The translations under genes were made by a program, and so were the position numbers. From DAIDKA01 sp035487155 (GTDB taxonomy: Bacteria > Pseudomonadota > Gammaproteobacteria > Steroidobacterales > Steroidobacteraceae), in contig DATHMK010000054.1 of NCBI GenBank assembly GCA_035487155.1, positions 1-64,000 of the forward strand: DNA of 64,000 nucleotides, in the 5' to 3' direction. The first letter of the stretch is position 1. Each line of letters opens with the position of its first letter. The notes under the pieces were generated by a model, which ran no database searches, was not told the DNA's origin, and saw nothing but the letters and a program-made list of their open reading frames with translations. Positions 42,870 through 51,523 of this stretch are shown here, in pieces.

Positions 42870-44357
42870 ATGAAGGTGCGCACGGCGGCGGCGATGATCG
42901 TTTTGTGCGGCAGCGCCATGGGCGCGCAGGCCGCAGATTCGCTGCTGCAGGCCGCGCAGTCCGGGGACTCGGCGGCCGCGCTGGGCCTGGTGGCCGGCAA
43001 GGCCGATGTCAACGCCCGCCAGGAGGATGGCACGACGGCCCTGCACTGGGCCGCGTATCACGATGATCTGCCGCTGCTGCGACAGCTCATCAAGGCCGGC
43101 GCCAAGGTCAACGTGACCAATGACTATGGTTCCACGCCCCTGGCCGAAGCGGCCGAGCGCGCCGATCCGGAGGCGCTGCGCATCCTGCTGCAGGCCGGCG
43201 CGGATGTGGAGTCGCCCAATGCGCAAGGACAGACGGCACTCATGAGCGTTGCCCGCAGCGATGTGGTGGAGGCCGCCCGGGTGCTCGTGGCGCATGGCGC
43301 CAATGTCAACGCCACCGAGAAGTGGCGCGGGCAGACGGCCTTGATGTGGGCGAGTGCACAGAGTCGTCCGGCCATGGTGCAGTTCCTGCTCGAGCATGGC
43401 GCCGCGGTCAACGCCCGCGAGGACGTTCGCGAGTGGCCACGGCGTGTCACCGCCGAGCCGCGCCCTCAGAACCGTCCCTTGGGCGGGCTCACGCCGCTGC
43501 TGTTTGCCGCGCGCGAAGGCTGCGCGGCCTGCGCCGCCGAACTGATCAAGGCGCATGCCGATGTTGAACTCACCGACCCGGAGGGGATCACGCCCCTGGT
43601 CATGTCCATCCTCAATGCCCAGTTCGATACCGCGGCCGTGCTCATCAAGGCCGGCGCCGACGTCAACACCTGGGACATGTGGGGGCGGGCTGCGCTCTAC
43701 AGCGCCGTCGACTACAACACAACCCCGCGCGGTGGCCGGCCGGATCGGCCGTCCTCGGATCAGACCACGGCGCTGCAGGTCATTGCCATGCTGCTCAAGC
43801 GCGGCGCCAATCCCGACATGCAGCTGAAGCTGTTCCCGCCTTATCGATCGCTCGGCCAGGATCGCGGCGGCGATGCCATGCTGACCGTGGGGACGACCCC
43901 GCTGATCCGCGCCGCCAAGGCCGGTGACAGCGCCTCGATCCAGTTGTTGCTCGCCGCGGGCGCCCGGCCCGACCTGGCCAATTCGCTGGGCATCACGCCG
44001 CTGATGGCGGCCGCCGGCATCGGTTCCACGACCATCGATATCCGCGCGCGTTTTCGCAACGAGCAAAAATGCATCGCTGCGGCGAAACTGCTGTTGGACC
44101 ATGGCGTGGACGTGAATGCGACCAACGGCAACGGCCAGACCGCCTTGTACGGCGCCGCCCAGTCAGGGTGGAACAATTTCGTGCAGCTGCTGGCCGATCA
44201 TGGCGCGACGATTACCCTCAAGGATCGCTTCGGCAGCACGCCGCTGGACGTAGCCGAAGGCAAGGTGGGTACTTCAGGGCGCCCGGGCGTGGGCGCGGGC
44301 GGTGAAGTCCACAAGGACACTGCGGCGCTTTTGACCAAGCTGGCCACCCGCTCCTAG
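42870..44357 (+). CDS. Exported ankyrin-repeat protein
   Basis: 495 aa, 3 bp after the DUF1552 gene, with a GGAG ribosome site inside the end of that gene. Signal peptide (AAAMIVLCGSAMGAQA) followed by about ten ankyrin repeats such as GTTALHWAAYHDDLPLLRQL and GQTALMWASAQSRPAMVQFL, the last ones at residues 370-460. Two loops break the array (about 185-210 and 265-330). Periplasmic ankyrin proteins usually bind partner proteins. Its constant place behind DUF1552 here suggests a scaffold or inhibitor for the DUF1592/DUF1552 pair. Confidence 0.9.
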   Translation: MKVRTAAAMIVLCGSAMGAQAADSLLQAAQSGDSAAALGLVAGKADVNARQEDGTTALHWAAYHDDLPLLRQLIKAGAKVNVTNDYGSTPLAEAAERADPEALRILLQAGADVESPNAQGQTALMSVARSDVVEAARVLVAHGANVNATEKWRGQTALMWASAQSRPAMVQFLLEHGAAVNAREDVREWPRRVTAEPRPQNRPLGGLTPLLFAAREGCAACAAELIKAHADVELTDPEGITPLVMSILNAQFDTAAVLIKAGADVNTWDMWGRAALYSAVDYNTTPRGGRPDRPSSDQTTALQVIAMLLKRGANPDMQLKLFPPYRSLGQDRGGDAMLTVGTTPLIRAAKAGDSASIQLLLAAGARPDLANSLGITPLMAAAGIGSTTIDIRARFRNEQKCIAAAKLLLDHGVDVNATNGNGQTALYGAAQSGWNNFVQLLADHGATITLKDRFGSTPLDVAEGKVGTSGRPGVGAGGEVHKDTAALLTKLATRS

Positions 44358-44427
44358 CTGCGTCAACGGCCGGTCCGGATACTGCGTTGGAGTAAACTTG
44401 GGCATCGGAAACCTTGAGGGCCTCGCC

Positions 44428-45012
44428 ATGAGCCGTGCAATCCATTTGCGTACTCCGGTCGCTTTGATTCTGCTGGCCGCCCTGGGCGCCGCGGGTGTTG
44501 CCCAGGCCGAGGAGAGCTCTGGCGCCCCGGCCGCGCACTGGGTGCAGCGCAAGCTCGACTTCACCTACATGGGGTTCACCACCAAGTACAGCTGCGATGG
44601 CCTGGTGGACAATGTGCGCGAGTTGCTGCTGGCGCTGGGGGCGCGCAAGAAGGATCTGAAGATCCAGCCCGAGGGCTGCACCCGGTTCGTCGGGGTGGAA
44701 CCGTTCCCCGGTGTGCGGGCGACGTTCTGGGTGCTGGCGCCGGTGACACCGGATGATGCCGCCAAGGGCGGTGCCAGTGTGGTGCAGGCAACCCAGTGGC
44801 AGAGGGTCGACCTGGTCAGGAATCCGGATTTCAAGTCTGACCAGGGTCAGTGCGAACTGCTGGACCAGCTCAAGCAGAAGGCGCTGCCGCTTTTCACCAG
44901 CCGCAATCTGGATTTCCACTCCTCCTGCGTGCCACATGAAATCACGCTGGGGGACATCAGGTTCACCGTGGATGTGCTGCGGGCGGCGCCGGTTGCATCG
45001 CCACCCGCGTAG
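44428..45012 (+). CDS. Exported hypothetical protein
   Basis: 194 aa from ATG 44428, GAGG ribosome site upstream. Signal peptide (TPVALILLAALGAAGVAQA). The mature part has two or three paired Cys (YSCDGLVDNVREL, PEGCTRFVGV, QCELLDQLKQ, SSCVPHEITLGD). I recognise no named domain. A large relaxed linker is absent, so it is a compact periplasmic protein with likely disulfides. It follows the ankyrin gene after 70 bp and ends at a hairpin shared with the convergent RDD gene. Confidence 0.7.
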   Translation: MSRAIHLRTPVALILLAALGAAGVAQAEESSGAPAAHWVQRKLDFTYMGFTTKYSCDGLVDNVRELLLALGARKKDLKIQPEGCTRFVGVEPFPGVRATFWVLAPVTPDDAAKGGASVVQATQWQRVDLVRNPDFKSDQGQCELLDQLKQKALPLFTSRNLDFHSSCVPHEITLGDIRFTVDVLRAAPVASPPA

Positions 45013-45019
45013 CGCCTGA

Positions 45020-45036
45020 GCCCCTATACCAGGGGC
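45020..45036. terminator. Hairpin between convergent genes
   Basis: GCCCCT-ATACC-AGGGGC forms a 6-bp GC-rich stem between the stops at 45012 and 45024, followed at once by a second inverted repeat (GCGTGCCC-TT-GGGCACGC, 45035-45052). A shared terminator is likely but no T-run is seen. Confidence 0.4.
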
Positions 45037-46820
45037 GTGCCCTTGGGCACGCGCACCACGATGGTTCCGGCGAGCTTGTCGTGCCAGGCCTGCTTGCCGG
45101 GGTCGACGCCGATCCAGATGAAACCCAGTCCCAGCGCGCAGATCGACAGGATGCAGCCCAGGGCGCGTGTGCACACCGTGGGCCAGTCAAGCGGCCGCGA
45201 GTCCAGTCGCACCACGTGCAGGTTGCAGACGATTCCGCCCATCGTCGTGCCTTTCACCTTCCACATGATGGCGCCGTAGGCGGCCAGCATGAGCACGCCA
45301 ATGCGATCGGATCCCTCCTGGGGAAAGTTCAGCAGCAGCCGCACCACCGCCCAGATGATGACCGCATCGATGAACAGGGCGCCCATGCGGATCCAGAAGC
45401 CCGCACGCGGGTAAGTGGACAAAGGCAAGGGCGCAGTGCTGGCGGCACCCGAGGACAGACCGGGGCCACCCGCAGGGGCGGAGGCGGCGGGCGCCTGCGC
45501 AAAGGCGGCCGACGCGGCGGCAGCGGCAGGCTCGGCACCAGCAGGACCGGCAGGACCGGCAGCAGGGGCAGCAGGGGCAGCAGCGGGCGCGGGGGGAACC
45601 GTACCCCCGGAGGTGCTGCGGCGGATGCGATTGATGATGGCGTAGAGCACCGCACCGTAGCCGAGCATGCCGATCAGGATGAACAGCACCAGGCCGAGCA
45701 AGGGCACCAGATAGGCCACCATCACCAGCAGGCCGCCGACGATCACCGCCAGCGCCGGATGGGGCGCTGCCTGTCCAGTACGCATGCCAAAGCAGCGGCT
45801 GCCGATCCAGCCGAGCACCGTCGTCTTGCCGAATATGGCGGCGCAGACCAGCGTGGCCAGCGCGATCGGAATCACCAGAATGCCCACCACCGTGATGGTC
45901 AGCAGCAGCATCATCAGCGGCGTCAGCATCACCGCCAGGATGGCCGTGATCAGGCTCTTGCCCGGATGGTCATTCAAGGTCGCGATGCAATGCTCGGTGG
46001 CATCGCGGAACAGCAGCGCGAGCAGGGTATAGATCGCCAGCAGCCCAAAGGAGATGTACCACAGCCAGCTTAACCCCGCGCCGATCACCAGCGGGCGTGC
46101 CATCAGCAGGCCGTGGCCCACCCAGTTGCGGATGCCCAGCGCGGTGGTGAAGTTGTCGGGCAGTATGCGCTGCACGCCCTGGTCGACAATGGCCGCCGGA
46201 TCCTGCGTCACGGTACCCAGGATGCTGACCACGTTGCCGTGAACATGCGCATTGGGACCGAGCTTGATACTGCCCAGCACCGCGACCACGTCCTCGGCGA
46301 CATCGGCGTTCACGGACACATTGCCCAGCACCGCCACGGCGCTGTCGTGCACCGGACCGTTCACCGTGGTATCGCCGAACACCGAGACCACATCCTCGCG
46401 GGCCGTGCCGTTGTTGGTGGCGGAACCGAACACCGCAACCACCGAGTCCAGGGTCTGATCCGCGGACAGGGTCGCATCATGTCCGACCGCGACAATATCG
46501 TTGGTGTTGCGGTGCATGCGCCGGCGGTAGGCCTGACGGTCCCAGCGATGGCCGAAGCCAGTCCAGTTATCCGCATCGTCGTTGTTGTCGGTGTCGTTGT
46601 CCGCATCCGAAGTGCCGGTGTCCGCAGCACTGCTCGCGTCGGCATCGCCGGCGTCACTTGCGGGTGCCGCGGCCAGCGGGCTTGAACTGGCCGGTGCACT
46701 GCTGCGGGTGTGTGTGCCTGGGTTGGCGGCGCTGGCGGGGGCCGGCAGCAGCGCGACGGCGGCCAGGCTCATGGTCAGCAGCGCAGCGACCAGTGCGGCT
46801 CGGGTGAATGTGGTTGTCAT
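45024..46820 (-). CDS. Membrane protein combining polymer-forming-type repeats and an RDD domain
   Basis: 598 aa from ATG 46820. Signal peptide (ALVAALLTMSLAAVALLPAPA), an acidic Asp/Asn linker, then four or five hydrophobic repeats of the bactofilin/hexapeptide kind (DSVVAVFGSATNNG, EDVVSVFGDTTVNG, DSAVAVLGNVSVNA, EDVVAVLGSIKLGP). Four or five membrane helices follow (about 280-420), then a Pro/Ala/Gly linker, then an RDD domain (RAGFWIRMGALFIDAVIIW) of three more helices. RDD domains are associated with small-molecule or Na+/H+ transport. It is last in an ECF sigma, putative anti-sigma, RDD operon. Confidence 0.85.
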   Translation of the reverse strand: MTTTFTRAALVAALLTMSLAAVALLPAPASAANPGTHTRSSAPASSSPLAAAPASDAGDADASSAADTGTSDADNDTDNNDDADNWTGFGHRWDRQAYRRRMHRNTNDIVAVGHDATLSADQTLDSVVAVFGSATNNGTAREDVVSVFGDTTVNGPVHDSAVAVLGNVSVNADVAEDVVAVLGSIKLGPNAHVHGNVVSILGTVTQDPAAIVDQGVQRILPDNFTTALGIRNWVGHGLLMARPLVIGAGLSWLWYISFGLLAIYTLLALLFRDATEHCIATLNDHPGKSLITAILAVMLTPLMMLLLTITVVGILVIPIALATLVCAAIFGKTTVLGWIGSRCFGMRTGQAAPHPALAVIVGGLLVMVAYLVPLLGLVLFILIGMLGYGAVLYAIINRIRRSTSGGTVPPAPAAAPAAPAAGPAGPAGAEPAAAAASAAFAQAPAASAPAGGPGLSSGAASTAPLPLSTYPRAGFWIRMGALFIDAVIIWAVVRLLLNFPQEGSDRIGVLMLAAYGAIMWKVKGTTMGGIVCNLHVVRLDSRPLDWPTVCTRALGCILSICALGLGFIWIGVDPGKQAWHDKLAGTIVVRVPKGTPLV

Positions 46821-46839
46821 CTTGAGATATCCGTCTGAT

Positions 46840-47316
46840 TTAGCGTGAGGCTGGCGTCTGTACCAGCCGGTAGCAGAAGGCGATGAGGCAGAACAAGGCA
46901 ATGTAAGCGGCGGCGCACAGCGCCAGGCCGCCGTACCACACGCCATCCGGCAGCGTGCCGGCCATCGTGTCCAGGAGTCGATGCAATACCGCGAGCAGGT
47001 TCAGGGTGGCGTGCAGGTCGGCCGCAGGCCGCTGCAACACCGCGGCCGGATGGCCGATGGCCGTGCCCAGCGCTCGGGGAGTGGCCGGTCGCAGCAGCAG
47101 CAGCGCCGCGGCGGTGGCGATGCCCGTCACACCAAAGAGCAGCTGCGCCAGCAGCGGCCACTCCGGAACGCGCCGCTGCCACCAGGGCACCCTGGCGCGC
47201 CGCTCGATCCCCTCCAGCACCTGCGCTTCCAGAGTGTGCGGGGCCTTGAATTGCGCGGTGCCCGCCAGCGCCTGGGTCACCCGCTGCTCAAGCGCCTGCT
47301 CGGATTGCTGATCCAT
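46840..47316 (-). CDS. Putative anti-sigma factor, membrane-bound
   Basis: 158 aa from ATG 47316, with GGAG 7 nt upstream that overlaps the end of the sigma gene. The N-terminal half is cytosolic and helical (LEQRVTQALAGTAQFKAPHT), without the zinc-finger motif of ZAS anti-sigma factors. One helix lies in the middle (LLAQLLFGVTGIATAAALLL) and one at the C-terminus (LALCAAAYIALFCLIAFCYR). Position directly after an ECF sigma gene is the main reason for the call; sequence alone would not prove it. Confidence 0.6.
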   Translation of the reverse strand: MDQQSEQALEQRVTQALAGTAQFKAPHTLEAQVLEGIERRARVPWWQRRVPEWPLLAQLLFGVTGIATAAALLLLRPATPRALGTAIGHPAAVLQRPAADLHATLNLLAVLHRLLDTMAGTLPDGVWYGGLALCAAAYIALFCLIAFCYRLVQTPASR

Positions 47317-47318
47317 GC

Positions 47319-47894
47319 TCAATCTCCCGCCTGCAGCAGTTTCGCCAGCGCCAGCCGGCCGCGCAGAATGTCGGTCTTGACCTTGGCGACCGAGACTTCA
47401 AGGTGCTGCGCAATCTGCTGGTAGGGCAGCTCCTCGAAATGGAACAGCACCAGCGGCACGCGCTGCGCGTCCGGCAGTTTCGCCAGCGCTGCACGCACGC
47501 GTTCATCGCGCTGTTCGTGAGCGAGGTTCGCAAAGACGCTATCGAGGCTCTGGATGGCGAATTCGACTTCGGCATCGGCGCTCTCCGAGCCACCGGTATC
47601 CGCGCCACTCGCGGGCAGCAGTTCCGAGAAGAAGCGCCAACGGCGCCGATAGCGGCTCAAGTGATTCAGCGACAGTCGCAGCGTCACGGTCTTCAGCCAG
47701 CCGCCGGCGCCGACGCGCTCGCGAAGATTGGCGAAGTGTTCCCAGGCCTTGAGGAAAACATCCTGGGTGATGTCCTGCGCCGTCGACTCACTGGCCGTGA
47801 GCCGGCGTGCGGTGGCAAACACCATGTCCTGATAGTCACGCATGAACATCGTGAATTCGCTGCGGTCCGGCGGCCTCGTGGAGAGTCGTTGCAC
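47319..47894 (-). CDS. ECF-type RNA polymerase sigma factor
   Basis: 191 aa from GTG 47894; the same frame stays open to a GTG at 47990, and neither start has a strong ribosome site, so the N-terminus is uncertain. Region 2 is FTMFMRDYQDMVFATARRL with DITQDVFLKAWEH; region 4 is LPDAQRVPLVLFHFEELPYQ with QIAQHLEVSVAKVKTDI. A typical ECF factor, probably autoregulated and controlling the membrane genes downstream. A 20-bp palindrome lies upstream at 48008-48027. Confidence 0.9.
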   Translation of the reverse strand: MQRLSTRPPDRSEFTMFMRDYQDMVFATARRLTASESTAQDITQDVFLKAWEHFANLRERVGAGGWLKTVTLRLSLNHLSRYRRRWRFFSELLPASGADTGGSESADAEVEFAIQSLDSVFANLAHEQRDERVRAALAKLPDAQRVPLVLFHFEELPYQQIAQHLEVSVAKVKTDILRGRLALAKLLQAGD

Positions 47895-48007
47895 TGTGAA
47901 AGCATCGTTTAAGCCCAGAACACCGCTGGGCCTGGAAAGTTGCAGCGAGGGCCGCGACAGGGTCGCGCAGTGGCCCCAAGATGGGGTCACAGTACAAGGA
48001 CAATCAA

Positions 48008-48027
48008 TAAGTTAGGAAACTAACTTA
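48008..48027. promoter_or_regulatory. Perfect 20-bp AT-rich palindrome
   Basis: TAAGTTAG-GAAA-CTAACTTA between the ECF sigma gene and the DUF6152 gene, both on the minus strand. It could be a transcription terminator for the DUF6152 gene or an operator of the sigma operon; the AT-rich stem favours an operator or promoter element. Confidence 0.4.
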
Positions 48028-48029
48028 AA

Positions 48030-48473
48030 CTAGTGTGGCGCGGGGCTATCCGGCGGCGGAGTGCCGATCTGCGGCACATTGATCGGGCCACCGCGAGCGC
48101 GCGTGGGATCGCCCATGACCTTCCCGTCCGGCAGCGTGACCGCTACGAACAGCCCGCCCTTGGTGCCGTCGCGCAGCGGATTGATGACCACCGTGACCTT
48201 GTCGCCGGTCTTCATCTGCGATGACTTCCAGCCCTGGCGCTTGAGGTTATTGGGGCTGTTGAGCTCCACTTTCCACAGATCAAGGCCGCCGGTGGTGTTG
48301 GGAACATCGACATCGATGAAGGCGTGAGGATTGGTCCACTGAAAGTCATGTACCGTCCCGGTCAGTGGCAGCTGCCGGCTTTGGTCGAACATGGCAAACG
48401 AGTGATGTGCCGCGGCGACCCCGGCATAGGCGAGAGCCAGTACCGCCAGGGTGCCCAACTTTCCGTGTCTCAT
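48030..48473 (-). CDS. DUF6152 family exported protein
   Basis: 147 aa from ATG 48473, which has GGAG 8 nt upstream (a second ATG is 6 nt further). Signal peptide (LGTLAVLALAYAGVAAA) is followed by the DUF6152 pattern AHHSFAMFDQSRQLPLTGTV, FQWTNPHAFIDV and KRQGWKSSQMKTGDKVTV. Proteins of this kind are often encoded near the type of protein found divergently at 48600 and near PQQ and TonB genes. Function unknown. Confidence 0.88.
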   Translation of the reverse strand: MRHGKLGTLAVLALAYAGVAAAHHSFAMFDQSRQLPLTGTVHDFQWTNPHAFIDVDVPNTTGGLDLWKVELNSPNNLKRQGWKSSQMKTGDKVTVVINPLRDGTKGGLFVAVTLPDGKVMGDPTRARGGPINVPQIGTPPPDSPAPH

Positions 48474-48599
48474 TCGCATCGCTCCGCGTTCATTCCAATG
48501 GGTGGGTGATTTACGGGGTTGCATCACGGGCGTCAAGCTCCCTTATACTCGCCGCCGAACCGCAGCAACACACCAGCGGCGGGGAGTGAGGATATTCTG

Positions 48600-49376
48600 A
48601 TGAGCATGCGCATTGGGTTGGCGGCGACGTCCCTGGCAATGGTGTTGCTGGCCGGCGCTCCGGGCGCCAGGGCGGCCGATCCGCCGGCCGCGGGACCCCC
48701 CGCAGCGTATCCGAAAGGTCATTATTCCGAATTGAACAAGCTGCCCGACTGGGGCGGCGTGTGGACCTTCAATTTCCTGCCCACGCCGGGCGTCACGCGC
48801 GAAACGCCCGAGCTCAAGGGCAGCTATCTGGCCAGCTATCAGAGCTGGCAGCGGCTCGCCGCAGCCAATCATGGGGAAGTGCCCCATAACGGGTCCTACT
48901 GCCGCCCGCCGGGCATGCCCGGCATCATGATGGTCGGCCAGTATCCCATCGAGTTTCTGTTCACGCCGGGGCGGGTGACGACCCACCATGAAGCCTGGAT
49001 GCAGCTGCGCAGCATCTGGACCGATGGTCGCAAGCATCCGGATGATTGGGATCCCACTTTCTATGGCCACTCCATCGGTCATTGGGAGGGCTCGACGCTG
49101 GTGGTGGATACGGTGGGCATCAAGACGGTGACCGAGCTGCGCAATGGCATGCCGCACTCTGACCAGCTGCACATCATCGAGCATATTCATCTGGCCAAGG
49201 ATGACCCGGACACCCTGATCGACGAGATGCTGGTGCAGGACCCGTTGGCACTGGCCAAGCCCTGGCACAATGTCCTCAGCTACAAGCGCGCCCGTGACCA
49301 GGATCTGCTGGAATTCGTATGCGCGGAAAATGATCGCAATCCGGTGGATGCCGCGGGTCACACCGGGCTCGAATAA
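48600..49376 (+). CDS. Exported hypothetical protein of the DUF6152-associated type
   Basis: 258 aa from ATG 48600 with a GAGG ribosome site. Signal peptide (SLAMVLLAGAPGARA). The mature part has a two-part beta fold with repeated motifs seen in a widespread uncharacterised family: PGMPGIMMVGQYPIEFLFTP, HSIGHWEGSTLVVDTVG and MPHSDQLHIIEHIHLAK. It is divergent from the DUF6152 gene and 22 bp upstream of the quinohaemoprotein gene, so it is likely expressed with the latter. Confidence 0.75.
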   Translation: MSMRIGLAATSLAMVLLAGAPGARAADPPAAGPPAAYPKGHYSELNKLPDWGGVWTFNFLPTPGVTRETPELKGSYLASYQSWQRLAAANHGEVPHNGSYCRPPGMPGIMMVGQYPIEFLFTPGRVTTHHEAWMQLRSIWTDGRKHPDDWDPTFYGHSIGHWEGSTLVVDTVGIKTVTELRNGMPHSDQLHIIEHIHLAKDDPDTLIDEMLVQDPLALAKPWHNVLSYKRARDQDLLEFVCAENDRNPVDAAGHTGLE

Positions 49377-49398
49377 CACGCAGCGAACGGGGGAAGCG

Positions 49399-51516
49399 AT
49401 GCACAAGGCAATTCTGCAGGCGGGCCGGATGGCCGGCGTGGTCGCAGGCCTCGCGCTGTCCGCGGCCATGGCCCAGCAGCTCGCGCCGCAGATCAGCCCC
49501 GCGCCGGCCTTCAGCGCGCAGCAGCTGAGCGCCGCACCCAGTACCGACTGGATCACCAACGGCGGGGATCTCTTCAATCAGCGCTATTCGCCCCTGAAGC
49601 AGATCAACCGCGACAATGTCGCGGGCCTGAAGGCGCTGTGGCGCACCGGCATGGGCTCCGGCACCAACTTCGGCAATTCCGGTCAGGCACAGATTCTCGA
49701 GTACCAGGGCACGCTGTTCGTATCCAACGGCGCCAACGATGTGTTCGCCCTGGATGTGCCCACGGGCAGGATCCTGTGGACCTTTCACGGCAATCCGGAT
49801 CCGAAGAGCGGCACGCCGATGGGCCATTCCAACCGCGGTGTCGCTCTGGGGGATGGCCTGGTGTTCGTCGGGCAGCTCGACGCCAAGCTGGTCGCGCTGG
49901 ATCAGCGCACCGGCAAACTGGTGTGGTCGGTGCAGGTGGAACCCTGGCAGAACGGCTTCAGCATCACCGCAGCGCCGCTGTACTACGACGGTCTGGTCAT
50001 ACAGGGATTGAGCGGTGGCGAGATGGGCATACGCGGCCGCATCAAGGCTTACGATGCCAAGACCGGTGAGCTGCGCTGGACTTTCTACACCGTTCCGGGT
50101 CCGGGTGAACTGGGTCATGACACCTGGCCCCAGCAGGGCGATGCCTGGCAGCACGGCGGTGCGGCCGTGTGGCAGACGCCCAGCGTGGATCCGCAGCTGG
50201 GGCTGCTTTACTTCTCCACCGGCAATCCGGGTCCGAATCTGTTCGGCGCGGTCCGACCCGGCGCGAATCTGTTCACCGTGTCAATCGTCGCGCTGGAGGC
50301 CAAGACCGGCAAGTATCGCTGGCATTTTCAGCAGATCCACCACGACATCTGGGACTACGATTCGCCCAATCCCACCGTGCTGTTCGACACCACCCTCAAC
50401 GGCCGCAAGGTCAAGGGACTGGTGGAAGTCTCCAAGACCGGCTGGGCCTACATCCTGGATCGGGTCACCGGCAAACCGCTGATCGGAATCGACGAGCGCG
50501 CCGTGCCGCAGGAGCCGCGCCAGGCGACGGCCGCGACCCAGCCCTATCCGCGCGGGGATGCGATCGTGCCGCAGGAAATCGAGATCGTTCCGGAGGGCGC
50601 CGATCTGTTGCCGGGGAGCGGTGACATCAAGAATCACGGCCGCATCTTCACGCCTTATTTCACCGAGCAGATCATGGTGAAGCCGGCCACCATGGGCGGT
50701 GCCAACTGGCCGCCCAGCTCCTACGATCCGACCACGCATACGCTGTACGTGTGCGCGAGCGACCGCATCAGCACCTTCAAGGCGGTCGCCGATCCCGGAC
50801 AGCCAGGCCCCAACAAGGTCTACATGGGCGGCTCCTTCGGTCAGGCCCAGGCCAATGATCGGGGTATCGTGGCCGCGCTGGATGTCACCACCAACAAGCT
50901 GGTGTGGCGCCAGAGCTGGCGTGAGATCTGCTACAGCGGCTCCATTGTCACCGCCGGCGGGCTGCTGTTCATGGGCCGCGCGGATGGCCGCCTGACCGCG
51001 CTGAATTCGGACACCGGAGCCACGCTGTGGGAGTTCATGACCGATGCCGGGGTGAACACCACCGCGACCACCTTTGAGTACCAGGGCAAGCAGTACCTGG
51101 TGGTGCACGCCGGCGGCGGCGTGTTCGCCAACGGCAAGCGCGGCGATGGCATCTGGATGTTCTCCCTGGAGGGCAAGATACCCTCGCTGGCCGTGGCCGC
51201 TGCGGCCGGACGGGGCGGCTTTGGCGCAGGTCCCCCGGCGGCAGCGGCACTGCCCGTCACGACGCGCACGGCCAATGCCGAGCATGGCGCTGAGATCTAT
51301 CGCGCCGCCTGCGTGCCCTGTCACGGCGCCAGCGGTGGCGGCGGCCAGGGCGGTGGACCCTCGCTGCTCAAGGGCCAGAGCCACGACGCCATCCTGGGAA
51401 CCGCCAGCGCCGGCAAGAACAACATGCCGGCCTTCAAGTCCATCTATTCGGCCGATGAACTCAACGACGTGACTGCGTACATCCAGACGCTGCAGAAGGC
51501 GCCGCCCGCGCCCTAG
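49399..51516 (+). CDS. PQQ-dependent quinohaemoprotein (first of a convergent pair)
   Basis: 705 aa from ATG 49399. Signal peptide (AGVVAGLALSAAMAQQ). A PQQ propeller shows QQLSAAPSTDWITNGG, the catalytic-type Asp319 in HHDIWDYDSPNP, and many W-motif blades (DQRTGKLVWSV). The place of the vicinal Cys pair is MGHSNRGVAL, with no Cys. The C-terminal cytochrome c has CVPCH and a likely Met ligand in KNNMPAFKS. It faces a 696-aa paralogue tail to tail and follows the DUF6152-associated gene. Periplasmic; substrate not known, but the HHDxWDYD motif is closer to sugar/aldose-type enzymes. Confidence 0.9.
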   Translation: MHKAILQAGRMAGVVAGLALSAAMAQQLAPQISPAPAFSAQQLSAAPSTDWITNGGDLFNQRYSPLKQINRDNVAGLKALWRTGMGSGTNFGNSGQAQILEYQGTLFVSNGANDVFALDVPTGRILWTFHGNPDPKSGTPMGHSNRGVALGDGLVFVGQLDAKLVALDQRTGKLVWSVQVEPWQNGFSITAAPLYYDGLVIQGLSGGEMGIRGRIKAYDAKTGELRWTFYTVPGPGELGHDTWPQQGDAWQHGGAAVWQTPSVDPQLGLLYFSTGNPGPNLFGAVRPGANLFTVSIVALEAKTGKYRWHFQQIHHDIWDYDSPNPTVLFDTTLNGRKVKGLVEVSKTGWAYILDRVTGKPLIGIDERAVPQEPRQATAATQPYPRGDAIVPQEIEIVPEGADLLPGSGDIKNHGRIFTPYFTEQIMVKPATMGGANWPPSSYDPTTHTLYVCASDRISTFKAVADPGQPGPNKVYMGGSFGQAQANDRGIVAALDVTTNKLVWRQSWREICYSGSIVTAGGLLFMGRADGRLTALNSDTGATLWEFMTDAGVNTTATTFEYQGKQYLVVHAGGGVFANGKRGDGIWMFSLEGKIPSLAVAAAAGRGGFGAGPPAAAALPVTTRTANAEHGAEIYRAACVPCHGASGGGGQGGGPSLLKGQSHDAILGTASAGKNNMPAFKSIYSADELNDVTAYIQTLQKAPPAP

Positions 51517-51523
51517 GGGGCGA

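Noticed and set aside
42216..44102. 628-codon open frame antisense to the DUF1552 and ankyrin genes
   Set aside because: Mirrors the ankyrin repeats as low-complexity Gly/Arg/His sequence and spans two real genes.
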